Positions 10,176-25,100 of a DNA stretch of 64,000 nucleotides are shown here, piece by piece (position 1 is the first letter of the stretch; each line of letters opens with the position of its first letter). Where the stretch lies: the NCBI GenBank assembly GCA_964019425.1, contig OZ025802.1, positions 744,001-808,000 of the forward strand. The letters are read 5' to 3'. This DNA is from Flectonema sp. DT1601 (taxonomy: Eukaryota > Euglenozoa > Diplonemea > Diplonemida > Diplonemidae). A model generated the notes under the pieces. The model did no database searches. It saw nothing but the letters and a program-made list of their open reading frames with translations, and was not told the DNA's origin. Both the position numbers and the translations under genes were made by a program.

Positions 10176-13100
10176 TTAATAATCCCGTCGTGAAAGAGTT
10201 AAATCTTTGCGACGCATGTCATTGCGAGTCCGTAAGCGGGTTAATGCAGCAGCTGATCCCGGAGTCATGAGTTTAGAGATAGAACCAGATGTTGATGCCC
10301 TCGGTAGACTTGAATTAGTAGCGGGTCCTAGCAGTGAGTTCATCTTCGCGTGTAAGCTGCCGAGTGTGGAAGAGCTTTTGTCCAATGGATCGCTTGCATC
10401 ATCATTACCTTGAGTTGGTTGATCAGCATCTGGAATCCATTCGTTCACGTCAGTACTCTGAATAGATACATCAGGAGTGAGTAACGAACTCTTACTTTGA
10501 TCATTTTTAAAATCAATCCCCTGATTAGGTTCATCTGCATCAGCAACCCAACGTCCAAAACTCTTCGTTCTCAAAGGGGAAAACGGACTACGCGGTCCTC
10601 TTCTTACCGGCGATGAAATACTCAACGGTTCATCACCAAATGATATACTTGACTTATTACCTAAAGACGATCTGTTATTTGAGCTAGCAGCACCAGGGCT
10701 ACCAATCACAGGTGAAGTCTCAACTGAATTTATCGCATTTGAGTTCATTTTATTACTACCCGATGGTGACGTTGCCTCATATAAATCAGCCAGTCCCGCA
10801 TCACTCTTTACTTTATTATCATCAGGGATGTCTTCATCGAGGTTTGTGTATTTTGCATCTTCGTTCATCAAGTGGTGTCCAAGAAGTGTCTTTTCTTCTT
10901 CTTCGAGATGAAGAGTTTCACATCGTTCGATTTCACCAGAGTGAAAATTTGATCGCTTCCTTCTCTTTGTACATAAGAAGCAGAGTAACAGCAGCAAGCC
11001 CAGTAGAAGAACTCCCGCTACTACTAAGATCCACCAGTCAAAACCGTCGTCTTTTTCTTCTACTCCTGCAGCAGATTGCACACTACTATTTCCTGAATTA
11101 GATGAGTTAGGTGAGAGAGTTGCTAAACCAGAAGGAGTAAATGTATCAACTGAGGGGCTCAATGATCCAACAACAGCTGGTTGCAATGTTTCCGCTGAGG
11201 GACTCAACGATCTAACAGCTCCTGGTATCAACGTTTCAGCAACAGGCAGAGCAGTTCTTGGTGATACCGTGCCACTAACACTTGGGGATAGAGAAACACT
11301 TTTCGGGTCCGTTGGTACTGGAGTCCCGGGCGAGAGTGTACCAACACCCCCTGGGGCAAAGGTCGCGGAAGGTACTTCTGTTGTAGCCACTGGGGTGACA
11401 GTAGAAATCGGTGCAGGAGGAAGAGGAATAACTACTGGGGTACTTGTGGGAATCACAAACACAGGAAGTGGAACCAAAGTTGGCTCAGCAGTTGGTACAT
11501 CAGTTTCTGGTACATCAGTCACATCAGAGCAGCAAGTTAACTCATCACATCCACTACTATCACATTCAATTACATCTGAGAGCTTCTTCAAGTATCCAAC
11601 TGAGCATACAAAATTTGAGCAACTCACTGAACACTTGTGAGCTACTTTCTTATTGCTACAACCAGAAGAACAAACGTATCCAGTCGCACAGTCACATGCC
11701 CATTCGTGGCTTGGCTTCTCAACACAGATACCACCGTTTCCAACGGCATCACAAGAGTGGAGTCCGCTCACACAAGGATGAGGAACTGGAGTCGGCACAA
11801 GAGTTGGGTCACTGCAGCAAGTTGCGTCGTCACAGGTCGTTGGTGTGTTTCCTGTGCATGCAATGGTGTCTGCTCCACCCTTCAAGTATCCGACAGTGCA
11901 TCCTGCATATGTGCTGCAAGCAGAGTTACATGTATGTCCGGTGTGAACTCCACTGCATCCAGCAGTACAAACGTATCCAGTCGCACAGTCACATGCCCAT
12001 TCGTGGCTTGGCTTCTCAACACAGATACCACCGTTTCCAACGGCATCACAAGAGTGGAGTCCGCTCACACAAGGATGAGGAACCGGAGTCGGCACAAGAG
12101 TTGGGTCACTGCAGCAAGTTGCGTCGTCACAGGTCGTTGGTGTGTTTCCTGTGCATGCAATGGTGTCTGCTCCACCCTTCAAGTATCCGACAGTGCATCC
12201 TGCATATGTGCTGCAAGCAGAGTTACATGTGTGTCCGGTGTGAACTCCACTGCATCCAGCAGTACAAACGTATCCAGTCGCACAGTCACATGCCCATTCG
12301 TGGCTTGGCTTCTCAACACAGATACCACCGTTTCCAACGGCATCACAAGAGTGGAGTCCGCTCACACAAGGATGAGGAACCGGAGTCGGCACAAGAGTTG
12401 GGTCACTGCAGCAAGTTGCGTCGTCACAGGTCGTTGGTGTGTTTCCTGTGCATGCAATGGTGTCTGCTCCACCCTTCAAGTATCCGACAGTGCATCCTGC
12501 ATATGTGCTGCAAGCAGAGTTACATGTGTGTCCGGTGTGAACTCCACTGCATCCAGCAGTACAAACGTATCCAGTCGCACAGTCACATGCCCATTCGTGG
12601 CTTGGCTTCTCAACACAGATACCACCGTTTCCAACGGCATCACAAGAGTGGAGTCCGCTCACACAAGGATGAGGAACCGGAGTCGGCACAAGAGTTGGGT
12701 CACTGCAGCAAGTTGCGTCGTCACAGGTCGTTGGTGTGTTTCCTGTGCATGCAATGGTGTCTGCTCCACCCTTCAAGTATCCGACAGTGCATCCTGCATA
12801 TGTGCTGCAAGCAGAGTTACATGTGTGTCCGGTGTGAACTCCACTGCATCCAGCAGTACAAACGTATCCAGTCGCACAGTCACATGCCCATTCGTGGCTT
12901 GGCTTCTCAACACAGATACCACCGTTTCCAACGGCATCACAAGAGTGGAGTCCGCTCACACAAGGATGAGGAACCGGAGTCGGCACAAGAGTTGGGTCAC
13001 TGCAGCAAGTTGCGTCGTCACAGGACGTTGGTGTGTTTCCTGTGCATGCAATGGTGTCTGCTCCACCCTTCAAGTATCCGACAGTGCATCCTGCATATGT

Positions 13101-16100
13101 GCTGCAAGCAGAGTTACATGTGTGTCCGGTGTGAACTCCACTGCATCCAGCAGTACAAACGTATCCAGTCGCACAGTCACATGCCCATTCGTGGCTTGGC
13201 TTCTCAACACAGATACCACCGTTTCCAACAGCATCACAAGAGTGGAGTCCGCTCACACAAGGATGAGGAACCGGAGTCGGCACAAGAGTTGGGTCACTGC
13301 AGCAAGTTGCGTCGTCACAGGTCGTTGGTGTGTTTCCTGTGCATGCAATGGTGTCTGCTCCACCCTTCAAGTATCCGACAGTGCATCCTGCATATGTGCT
13401 GCAAGCAGAGTTACATGTGTGTCCGGTGTGAACTCCACTGCATCCAGCAGTACAAACGTATCCAGTCGCACAGTCACATGCCCATTCGTGGCTTGGCTTC
13501 TCAACACAGATACCACCGTTTCCAACGGCATCACAAGAGTGGAGTCCGCTCACACAAGGATGAGGAACCGGAGTCGGCACAAGAGTTGGGTCACTGCAGC
13601 AAGTTGCGTCGTCACAGGTCGTTGGTGTGTTTCCTGTGCATGCAATGGTGTCTGCTCCACCCTTCAAGTATCCGACAGTGCATCCTGCATATGTGCTGCA
13701 AGCAGAGTTACATGTGTGTCCGGTGTGAACTCCACTGCATCCAGCAGTACAAACGTATCCAGTCGCACAGTCACATGCCCATTCGTGGCTTGGCTTCTCA
13801 ACACAGATACCACCGTTTCCAACGGCATCACAAGAGTGGAGTCCGCTCACACAAGGATGAGGAACTGGAGTCGGCACAAGAGTTGGGTCACTGCAGCAAG
13901 TTGCGTCGTCACAGGTCGTTGGTGTGTTTCCTGTGCATGCAATGGTGTCTGCTCCACCCTTCAAGTATCCGACAGTGCATCCTGCATATGTGCTGCAAGC
14001 AGAGTTACATGTGTGTCCGGTGTGAACTCCACTGCATCCAGCAGTACAAACGTATCCAGTCGCACAGTCACATGCCCATTCGTGGCTTGGCTTCTCAACA
14101 CAGATACCACCGTTTCCAACGGCATCACAAGAGTGGAGTCCGCTCACACAAGGATGAGGAACCGGAGTCGGCACAAGAGTTGGGTCACTGCAGCAAGTTG
14201 CGTCGTCACAGGTCGTTGGTGTGTTTCCTGTGCATGCAATGGTGTCTGCTCCACCCTTCAAGTATCCGACAGTGCATCCTGCATATGTGCTGCAAGCAGA
14301 GTTACATGTGTGTCCGGTGTGAACTCCACTGCATCCAGCAGTACAAACGTATCCAGTCGCACAGTCACATGCCCATTCGTGGCTTGGCTTCTCAACACAG
14401 ATACCACCGTTTCCAACGGCATCACAAGAGTGGAGTCCGCTCACACAAGGATGAGGAACCGGAGTCGGCACAAGAGTTGGGTCACTGCAGCAAGTTGCGT
14501 CGTCACAGGTCGTTGGTGTGTTTCCTGTGCATGCAATGGTGTCTGCTCCACCCTTCAAGTATCCGACAGTGCATCCTGCATATGTGCTGCAAGCAGAGTT
14601 ACATGTGTGTCCGGTGTGAACTCCACTGCATCCAGCAGTACAAACGTATCCAGTCGCACAGTCACATGCCCATTCGTGGCTTGGCTTCTCAACACAGATA
14701 CCACCGTTTCCAACGGCATCACAAGAGTGGAGTCCGCTCACACAAGGATGAGGAACTGGAGTCGGCACAAGAGTTGGGTCACTGCAGCAAGTTGCGTCGT
14801 CACAGGTCGTTGGTGTGTTTCCTGTGCATGCAATGGTGTCTGCTCCACCCTTCAAGTATCCGACAGTGCATCCTGCATATGTGCTGCAAGCAGAGTTACA
14901 TGTGTGTCCGGTGTGAACTCCACTGCATCCAGCAGTACAAACGTATCCAGTCGCACAGTCACATGCCCATTCGTGGCTTGGCTTCTCAACACAGATACCA
15001 CCGTTTCCAACGGCATCACAAGAGTGGAGTCCGCTCACACAAGGATGAGGAACCGGAGTCGGCACAAGAGTTGGGTCACTGCAGCAAGTTGCGTCGTCAC
15101 AGGTCGTTGGTGTGTTTCCTGTGCATGCAATGGTGTCTGCTCCACCCTTCAAGTATCCGACAGTGCATCCTGCATATGTGCTGCAAGCAGAGTTACATGT
15201 GTGTCCGGTGTGAACTCCACTGCATCCAGCAGTACAAACGTATCCAGTCGCACAGTCACATGCCCATTCGTGGCTTGGCTTCTCAACACAGATACCACCG
15301 TTTCCAACGGCATCACAAGAGTGGAGTCCGCTCACACAAGGATGAGGAACCGGAGTCGGCACAAGAGTTGGGTCACTGCAGCAAGTTGCGTCGTCACAGG
15401 TCGTTGGTGTGTTTCCTGTGCATGCAATGGTGTCTGCTCCACCCTTCAAGTATCCGACAGTGCATCCTGCATATGTGCTGCAAGCAGAGTTACATGTGTG
15501 TCCGGTGTGAACTCCACTGCATCCAGCAGTACAAACGTATCCAGTCGCACAGTCACATGCCCATTCGTGGCTTGGCTTCTCAACACAGATACCACCGTTT
15601 CCAACGGCATCACAAGAGTGGAGTCCGCTCACACAAGGATGAGGAACCGGAGTCGGCACAAGAGTTGGGTCACTGCAGCAAGTTGCGTCGTCACAGGTCG
15701 TTGGTGTGTTTCCTGTGCATGCAATGGTGTCTGCTCCACCCTTCAAGTATCCGACAGTGCATCCTGCATATGTGCTGCAAGCAGAGTTACATGTGTGTCC
15801 GGTGTGAACTCCACTGCATCCAGCAGTACAAACGTATCCAGTCGCACAGTCACATGCCCATTCGTGGCTTGGCTTCTCAACACAGATACCACCGTTTCCA
15901 ACGGCATCACAAGAGTGGAGTCCGCTCACACAAGGATGAGGAACTGGAGTCGGCACAAGAGTTGGGTCACTGCAGCAAGTTGCGTCGTCACAGGTCGTTG
16001 GTGTGTTTCCTGTGCATGCAATGGTGTCTGCTCCACCCTTCAAGTATCCGACAGTGCATCCTGCATATGTGCTGCAAGCAGAGTTACATGTGTGTCCGGT

Positions 16101-19100
16101 GTGAACTCCACTGCATCCAGCAGTACAAACGTATCCAGTCGCACAGTCACATGCCCATTCGTGGCTTGGCTTCTCAACACAGATACCACCGTTTCCAACG
16201 GCATCACAAGAGTGGAGTCCGCTCACACAAGGATGAGGAACCGGAGTCGGCACAAGAGTTGGGTCACTGCAGCAAGTTGCGTCGTCACAGGTCGTTGGTG
16301 TGTTTCCTGTGCATGCAATGGTGTCTGCTCCACCCTTCAAGTATCCGACAGTGCATCCTGCATATGTGCTGCAAGCAGAGTTACATGTGTGTCCGGTGTG
16401 AACTCCACTGCATCCAGCAGTACAAACGTATCCAGTCGCACAGTCACATGCCCATTCGTGGCTTGGCTTCTCAACACAGATACCACCGTTTCCAACGGCA
16501 TCACAAGAGTGGAGTCCGCTCACACAAGGATGAGGAACCGGAGTCGGCACAAGAGTTGGGTCACTGCAGCAAGTTGCGTCGTCACAGGTCGTTGGTGTGT
16601 TTCCTGTGCATGCAATGGTGTCTGCTCCACCCTTCAAGTATCCGACAGTGCATCCTGCATATGTGCTGCAAGCAGAGTTACATGTGTGTCCGGTGTGAAC
16701 TCCACTGCATCCAGCAGTACAAACGTATCCAGTCGCACAGTCACATGCCCATTCGTGGCTTGGCTTCTCAACACAGATACCACCGTTTCCAACGGCATCA
16801 CAAGAGTGGAGTCCGCTCACACAAGGATGAGGAACCGGAGTCGGCACAAGAGTTGGGTCACTGCAGCAAGTTGCGTCGTCACAGGTCGTTGGTGTGTTTC
16901 CTGTGCATGCAATGGTGTCTGCTCCACCCTTCAAGTATCCGACAGTGCATCCTGCATATGTGCTGCAAGCAGAGTTACATGTGTGTCCGGTGTGAACTCC
17001 ACTGCATCCAGCAGTACAAACGTATCCAGTCGCACAGTCACATGCCCATTCGTGGCTTGGCTTCTCAACACAGATACCACCGTTTCCAACGGCATCACAA
17101 GAGTGGAGTCCGCTCACACAAGGATGAGGAACCGGAGTCGGCACAAGAGTTGGGTCACTGCAGCAAGTTGCGTCGTCACAGGTCGTTGGTGTGTTTCCTG
17201 TGCATGCAATGGTGTCTGCTCCACCCTTCAAGTATCCGACAGTGCATCCTGCATATGTGCTGCAAGCAGAGTTACATGTGTGTCCGGTGTGAACTCCACT
17301 GCATCCAGCAGTACAAACGTATCCAGTCGCACAGTCACATGCCCATTCGTGGCTTGGCTTCTCAACACAGATACCACCGTTTCCAACGGCATCACAAGAG
17401 TGGAGTCCGCTCACACAAGGATGAGGAACCGGAGTCGGCACAAGAGTTGGGTCACTGCAGCAAGTTGCGTCGTCACAGGTCGTTGGTGTGTTTCCTGTGC
17501 ATGCAATGGTGTCTGCTCCACCCTTCAAGTATCCGACAGTGCATCCTGCATATGTGCTGCAAGCAGAGTTACATGTGTGTCCGGTGTGAACTCCACTGCA
17601 TCCAGCAGTACAAACGTATCCAGTCGCACAGTCACATGCCCATTCGTGGCTTGGCTTCTCAACACAGATACCACCGTTTCCAACGGCATCACAAGAGTGG
17701 AGTCCGCTCACACAAGGATGAGGAACCGGAGTCGGCACAAGAGTTGGGTCACTGCAGCAAGTTGCGTCGTCACAGGTCGTTGGTGTGTTTCCTGTGCATG
17801 CAATGGTGTCTGCTCCACCCTTCAAGTATCCGACAGTGCATCCTGCATATGTGCTGCAAGCAGAGTTACATGTGTGTCCGGTGTGAACTCCACTGCATCC
17901 AGCAGTACAAACGTATCCAGTCGCACAGTCACATGCCCATTCGTGGCTTGGCTTCTCAACACAGATACCACCGTTTCCAACGGCATCACAAGAGTGGAGT
18001 CCGCTCACACAAGGATGAGGAACCGGAGTCGGCACAAGAGTTGGGTCACTGCAGCAAGTTGCGTCGTCACAGGTCGTTGGTGTGTTTCCTGTGCATGCAA
18101 TGGTGTCTGCTCCACCCTTCAAGTATCCGACAGTGCATCCTGCATATGTGCTGCAAGCAGAGTTACATGTGTGTCCGGTGTGAACTCCACTGCATCCAGC
18201 AGTACAAACGTATCCAGTCGCACAGTCACATGCCCATTCGTGGCTTGGCTTCTCAACACAGATACCACCGTTTCCAACGGCATCACAAGAGTGGAGTCCG
18301 CTCACACAAGGATGAGGAACCGGAGTCGGCACAAGAGTTGGGTCACTGCAGCAAGTTGCGTCGTCACAGGTCGTTGGTGTGTTTCCTGTGCATGCAATGG
18401 TGTCTGCTCCACCCTTCAAGTATCCGACAGTGCATCCTGCATATGTGCTGCAAGCAGAGTTACATGTGTGTCCGGTGTGAACTCCACTGCATCCAGCAGT
18501 ACAAACGTATCCAGTCGCACAGTCACATGCCCATTCGTGGCTTGGCTTCTCAACACAGATACCACCGTTTCCAACGGCATCACAAGAGTGGAGTCCGCTC
18601 ACACAAGGATGAGGAACCGGAGTCGGCACAAGAGTTGGGTCACTGCAGCAAGTTGCGTCGTCACAGGTCGTTGGTGTGTTTCCTGTGCATGCAATGGTGT
18701 CTGCTCCACCCTTCAAGTATCCGACAGTGCATCCTGCATATGTGCTGCAAGCAGAGTTACATGTGTGTCCGGTGTGAACTCCACTGCATCCAGCAGTACA
18801 AACGTATCCAGTCGCACAGTCACATGCCCATTCGTGGCTTGGCTTCTCAACACAGATACCACCGTTTCCAACGGCATCACAAGAGTGGAGTCCGCTCACA
18901 CAAGGATGAGGAACCGGAGTCGGCACAAGAGTTGGGTCACTGCAGCAAGTTGCGTCGTCACAGGTCGTTGGTGTGTTTCCTGTGCATGCAATGGTGTCTG
19001 CTCCACCCTTCAAGTATCCGACAGTGCATCCTGCATATGTGCTGCAAGCAGAGTTACATGTGTGTCCGGTGTGAACTCCACTGCATCCAGCAGTACAAAC

Positions 19101-22100
19101 GTATCCAGTCGCACAGTCACATGCCCATTCGTGGCTTGGCTTCTCAACACAGATACCACCGTTTCCAACGGCATCACAAGAGTGGAGTCCGCTCACACAA
19201 GGATGAGGAACCGGAGTCGGCACAAGAGTTGGGTCACTGCAGCAAGTTGCGTCGTCACAGGTCGTTGGTGTGTTTCCTGTGCATGCAATGGTGTCTGCTC
19301 CACCCTTCAAGTATCCGACAGTGCATCCTGCATATGTGCTGCAAGCAGAGTTACATGTGTGTCCGGTGTGAACTCCACTGCATCCAGCAGTACAAACGTA
19401 TCCAGTCGCACAGTCACATGCCCATTCGTGGCTTGGCTTCTCAACACAGATACCACCGTTTCCAACGGCATCACAAGAGTGGAGTCCGCTCACACAAGGA
19501 TGAGGAACCGGAGTCGGCACAAGAGTTGGGTCACTGCAGCAAGTTGCGTCGTCACAGGTCGTTGGTGTGTTTCCTGTGCATGCAATGGTGTCTGCTCCAC
19601 CCTTCAAGTATCCGACAGTGCATCCTGCATATGTGCTGCAAGCAGAGTTACATGTGTGTCCGGTGTGAACTCCACTGCATCCAGCAGTACAAACGTATCC
19701 AGTCGCACAGTCACATGCCCATTCGTGGCTTAGCTTCTCAACACAGATACCACCGTTTCCAACGGCATCACAAGAGTGGAGTCCGCTCACACAAGGATGA
19801 GGAACCGGAGTCGGCACAAGAGTTGGGTCACTGCAGCAAGTTGCGTCGTCACAGGTCGTTGGTGTGTTTCCTGTGCATGCAATGGTGTCTGCTCCACCCT
19901 TCAAGTATCCGACAGTGCATCCTGCATATGTGCTGCAAGCAGAGTTACATGTGTGTCCGGTGTGAACTCCACTGCATCCAGCAGTACAAACGTATCCAGT
20001 CGCACAGTCACATGCCCATTCGTGGCTTGGCTTCTCAACACAGATACCACCGTTTCCAACGGCATCACAAGAGTGGAGTCCGCTCACACAAGGATGAGGA
20101 ACCGGAGTCGGCACAAGAGTTGGGTCACTGCAGCAAGTTGCGTCGTCACAGGTCGTTGGTGTGTTTCCTGTGCATGCAATGGTGTCTGCTCCACCCTTCA
20201 AGTATCCGACAGTGCATCCTGCATATGTGCTGCAAGCAGAGTTACATGTGTGTCCGGTGTGAACTCCACTGCATCCAGCAGTACAAACGTATCCAGTCGC
20301 ACAGTCACATGCCCATTCGTGGCTTAGCTTCTCAACACAGATACCACCGTTTCCAACGGCATCACAAGAGTGGAGTCCGCTCACACAAGGATGAGGAACC
20401 GGAGTCGGCACAAGAGTTGGGTCACTGCAGCAAGTTGCGTCGTCACAGGTCGTTGGTGTGTTTCCTGTGCATGCAATGGTGTCTGCTCCACCCTTCAAGT
20501 ATCCGACAGTGCATCCTGCATATGTGCTGCAAGCAGAGTTACATGTGTGTCCGGTGTGAACTCCACTGCATCCAGCAGTACAAACGTATCCAGTCGCACA
20601 GTCACATGCCCATTCGTGGCTTGGCTTCTCAACACAGATACCACCGTTTCCAACGGCATCACAAGAGTGGAGTCCGCTCACACAAGGATGAGGAACCGGA
20701 GTCGGCACAAGAGTTGGGTCACTGCAGCAAGTTGCGTCGTCACAGGTCGTTGGTGTGTTTCCTGTGCATGCAATGGTGTCTGCTCCACCCTTCAAGTATC
20801 CGACAGTGCATCCTGCATATGTGCTGCAAGCAGAGTTACATGTGTGTCCGGTGTGAACTCCACTGCATCCAGCAGTACAAACGTATCCAGTCGCACAGTC
20901 ACATGCCCATTCGTGGCTTGGCTTCTCAACACAGATACCACCGTTTCCAACGGCATCACAAGAGTGGAGTCCGCTCACACAAGGATGAGGAACCGGAGTC
21001 GGCACAAGAGTTGGGTCACTGCAGCAAGTTGCGTCGTCACAGGTCGTTGGTGTGTTTCCTGTGCATGCAATGGTGTCTGCTCCACCCTTCAAGTATCCGA
21101 CAGTGCATCCTGCATATGTGCTGCAAGCAGAGTTACATGTGTGTCCGGTGTGAACTCCACTGCATCCAGCAGTACAAACGTATCCAGTCGCACAGTCACA
21201 TGCCCATTCGTGGCTTGGCTTCTCAACACAGATACCACCGTTTCCAACGGCATCACAAGAGTGGAGTCCGCTCACACAAGGATGAGGAACCGGAGTCGGC
21301 ACAAGAGTTGGGTCACTGCAGCAAGTTGCGTCGTCACAGGTCGTTGGTGTGTTTCCTGTGCATGCAATGGTGTCTGCTCCACCCTTCAAGTATCCGACAG
21401 TGCATCCTGCATATGTGCTGCAAGCAGAGTTACATGTGTGTCCGGTGTGAACTCCACTGCATCCAGCAGTACAAACGTATCCAGTCGCACAGTCACATGC
21501 CCATTCGTGGCTTGGCTTCTCAACACAGATACCACCGTTTCCAACGGCATCACAAGAGTGGAGTCCGCTCACACAAGGATGAGGAACCGGAGTCGGCACA
21601 AGAGTTGGGTCACTGCAGCAAGTTGCGTCGTCACAGGTCGTTGGTGTGTTTCCTGTGCATGCAATGGTGTCTGCTCCACCCTTCAAGTATCCGACAGTGC
21701 ATCCTGCATATGTGCTGCAAGCAGAGTTACATGTGTGTCCGGTGTGAACTCCACTGCATCCAGCAGTACAAACGTATCCAGTCGCACAGTCACATGCCCA
21801 TTCGTGGCTTGGCTTCTCAACACAGATACCACCGTTTCCAACGGCATCACAAGAGTGGAGTCCGCTCACACAAGGATGAGGAACCGGAGTCGGCACAAGA
21901 GTTGGGTCACTGCAGCAAGTTGCGTCGTCACAGGTCGTTGGTGTGTTTCCTGTGCATGCAATGGTGTCTGCTCCACCCTTCAAGTATCCGACAGTGCATC
22001 CTGCATATGTGCTGCAAGCAGAGTTACATGTGTGTCCGGTGTGAACTCCACTGCATCCAGCAGTACAAACGTATCCAGTCGCACAGTCACATGCCCATTC

Positions 22101-25100
22101 GTGGCTTGGCTTCTCAACACAGATACCACCGTTTCCAACGGCATCACAAGAGTGGAGTCCGCTCACACAAGGATGAGGAACCGGAGTCGGCACAAGAGTT
22201 GGGTCACTGCAGCAAGTTGCGTCGTCACAGGACGTTGGTGTGTTTCCTGTGCATGCAATGGTGTCTGCTCCACCCTTCAAGTATCCGACAGTGCATCCTG
22301 CATATGTGCTGCAAGCAGAGTTACATGTATGTCCGGTGTGAACTCCACTGCATCCAGCAGTACAAACGTATCCAGTCGCACAGTCACATGCCCATTCGTG
22401 GCTTGGCTTCTCAACACAGATACCACCGTTTCCAACGGCATCACAAGAGTGGAGTCCGCTCACACAAGGATGAGGAACCGGAGTCGGCACAAGAGTTGGG
22501 TCACTGCAGCAAGTTGCGTCGTCACAGGTCGTTGGTGTGTTTCCTGTGCATGCAATGGTGTCTGCTCCACCCTTCAAGTATCCGACAGTGCATCCTGCAT
22601 ATGTGCTGCAAGCAGAGTTACATGTGTGTCCGGTGTGAACTCCACTGCATCCAGCAGTACAAACGTATCCAGTCGCACAGTCACATGCCCATTCGTGGCT
22701 TGGCTTCTCAACACAGATACCACCGTTTCCAACGGCATCACAAGAGTGGAGTCCGCTCACACAAGGATGAGGAACCGGAGTCGGCACAAGAGTTGGGTCA
22801 CTGCAGCAAGTTGCGTCGTCACAGGTCGTTGGTGTGTTTCCTGTGCATGCAATGGTGTCTGCTCCACCCTTCAAGTATCCGACAGTGCATCCTGCATATG
22901 TGCTGCAAGCAGAGTTACATGTGTGTCCGGTGTGAACTCCACTGCATCCAGCAGTACAAACGTATCCAGTCGCACAGTCACATGCCCATTCGTGGCTTGG
23001 CTTCTCAACACAGATACCACCGTTTCCAACGGCATCACAAGAGTGGAGTCCGCTCACACAAGGATGAGGAACTGGAGTCGGCACAAGAGTTGGGTCACTG
23101 CAGCAAGTTGCGTCGTCACAGGTCGTTGGTGTGTTTCCTGTGCATGCAATGGTGTCTGCTCCACCCTTCAAGTATCCGACAGTGCATCCTGCATATGTGC
23201 TGCAAGCAGAGTTACATGTATGTCCGGTGTGAACTCCACTGCATCCAGCAGTACAAACGTATCCAGTCGCACAGTCACATGCCCATTCGTGGCTTGGCTT
23301 CTCAACACAGATACCACCGTTTCCAACGGCATCACAAGAGTGGAGTCCGCTCACACAAGGATGAGGAACCGGAGTCGGCACAAGAGTTGGGTCACTGCAG
23401 CAAGTTGCGTCGTCACAGGTCGTTGGTGTGTTTCCTGTGCATGCAATGGTGTCTGCTCCACCCTTCAAGTATCCGACAGTGCATCCTGCATATGTGCTGC
23501 AAGCAGAGTTACATGTGTGTCCGGTGTGAACTCCACTGCATCCAGCAGTACAAACGTATCCAGTCGCACAGTCACATGCCCATTCGTGGCTTGGCTTCTC
23601 AACACAGATACCACCGTTTCCAACGGCATCACAAGAGTGGAGTCCGCTCACACAAGGATGAGGAACCGGAGTCGGCACAAGAGTTGGGTCACTGCAGCAA
23701 GTTGCGTCGTCACAGGTCGTTGGTGTGTTTCCTGTGCATGCAATGGTGTCTGCTCCACCCTTCAAGTATCCGACAGTGCATCCTGCATATGTGCTGCAAG
23801 CAGAGTTACATGTGTGTCCGGTGTGAACTCCACTGCATCCAGCAGTACAAACGTATCCAGTCGCACAGTCACATGCCCATTCGTGGCTTGGCTTCTCAAC
23901 ACAGATACCACCGTTTCCAACGGCATCACAAGAGTGGAGTCCGCTCACACAAGGATGAGGAACTGGAGTCGGCACAAGAGTTGGGTCACTGCAGCAAGTT
24001 GCGTCGTCACAGGTCGTTGGTGTGTTTCCTGTGCATGCAATGGTGTCTGCTCCACCCTTCAAGTATCCGACAGTGCATCCTGCATATGTGCTGCAAGCAG
24101 AGTTACATGTATGTCCGGTGTGAACTCCACTGCATCCAGCAGTACAAACGTATCCAGTCGCACAGTCACATGCCCATTCGTGGCTTGGCTTCTCAACACA
24201 GATACCACCGTTTCCAACGGCATCACAAGAGTGGAGTCCGCTCACACAAGGATGAGGAACCGGAGTCGGCACAAGAGTTGGGTCACTGCAGCAAGTTGCG
24301 TCGTCACAGGTCGTTGGTGTGTTTCCTGTGCATGCAATGGTGTCTGCTCCACCCTTCAAGTATCCGACAGTGCATCCTGCATATGTGCTGCAAGCAGAGT
24401 TACATGTGTGTCCGGTGTGAACTCCACTGCATCCAGCAGTACAAACGTATCCAGTCGCACAGTCACATGCCCATTCGTGGCTTGGCTTCTCAACACAGAT
24501 ACCACCGTTTCCAACGGCATCACAAGAGTGGAGTCCGCTCACACAAGGATGAGGAACCGGAGTCGGCACAAGAGTTGGGTCACTGCAGCAAGTTGCGTCG
24601 TCACAGGTCGTTGGTGTGTTTCCTGTGCATGCAATGGTGTCTGCTCCACCCTTCAAGTATCCGACAGTGCATCCTGCATATGTGCTGCAAGCAGAGTTAC
24701 ATGTGTGTCCGGTGTGAACTCCACTGCATCCAGCAGTACAAACGTATCCAGTCGCACAGTCACATGCCCATTCGTGGCTTGGCTTCTCAACACAGATACC
24801 ACCGTTTCCAACGGCATCACAAGAGTGGAGTCCGCTCACACAAGGATGAGGAACCGGAGTCGGCACAAGAGTTGGGTCACTGCAGCAAGTTGCGTCGTCA
24901 CAGGTCGTTGGTGTGTTTCCTGTGCATGCAATGGTGTCTGCTCCACCCTTCAAGTATCCGACAGTGCATCCTGCATATGTGCTGCAAGCAGAGTTACATG
25001 TGTGTCCGGTGTGAACTCCACTGCATCCAGCAGTACAAACGTATCCAGTCGCACAGTCACATGCCCATTCGTGGCTTGGCTTCTCAACACAGATACCACC

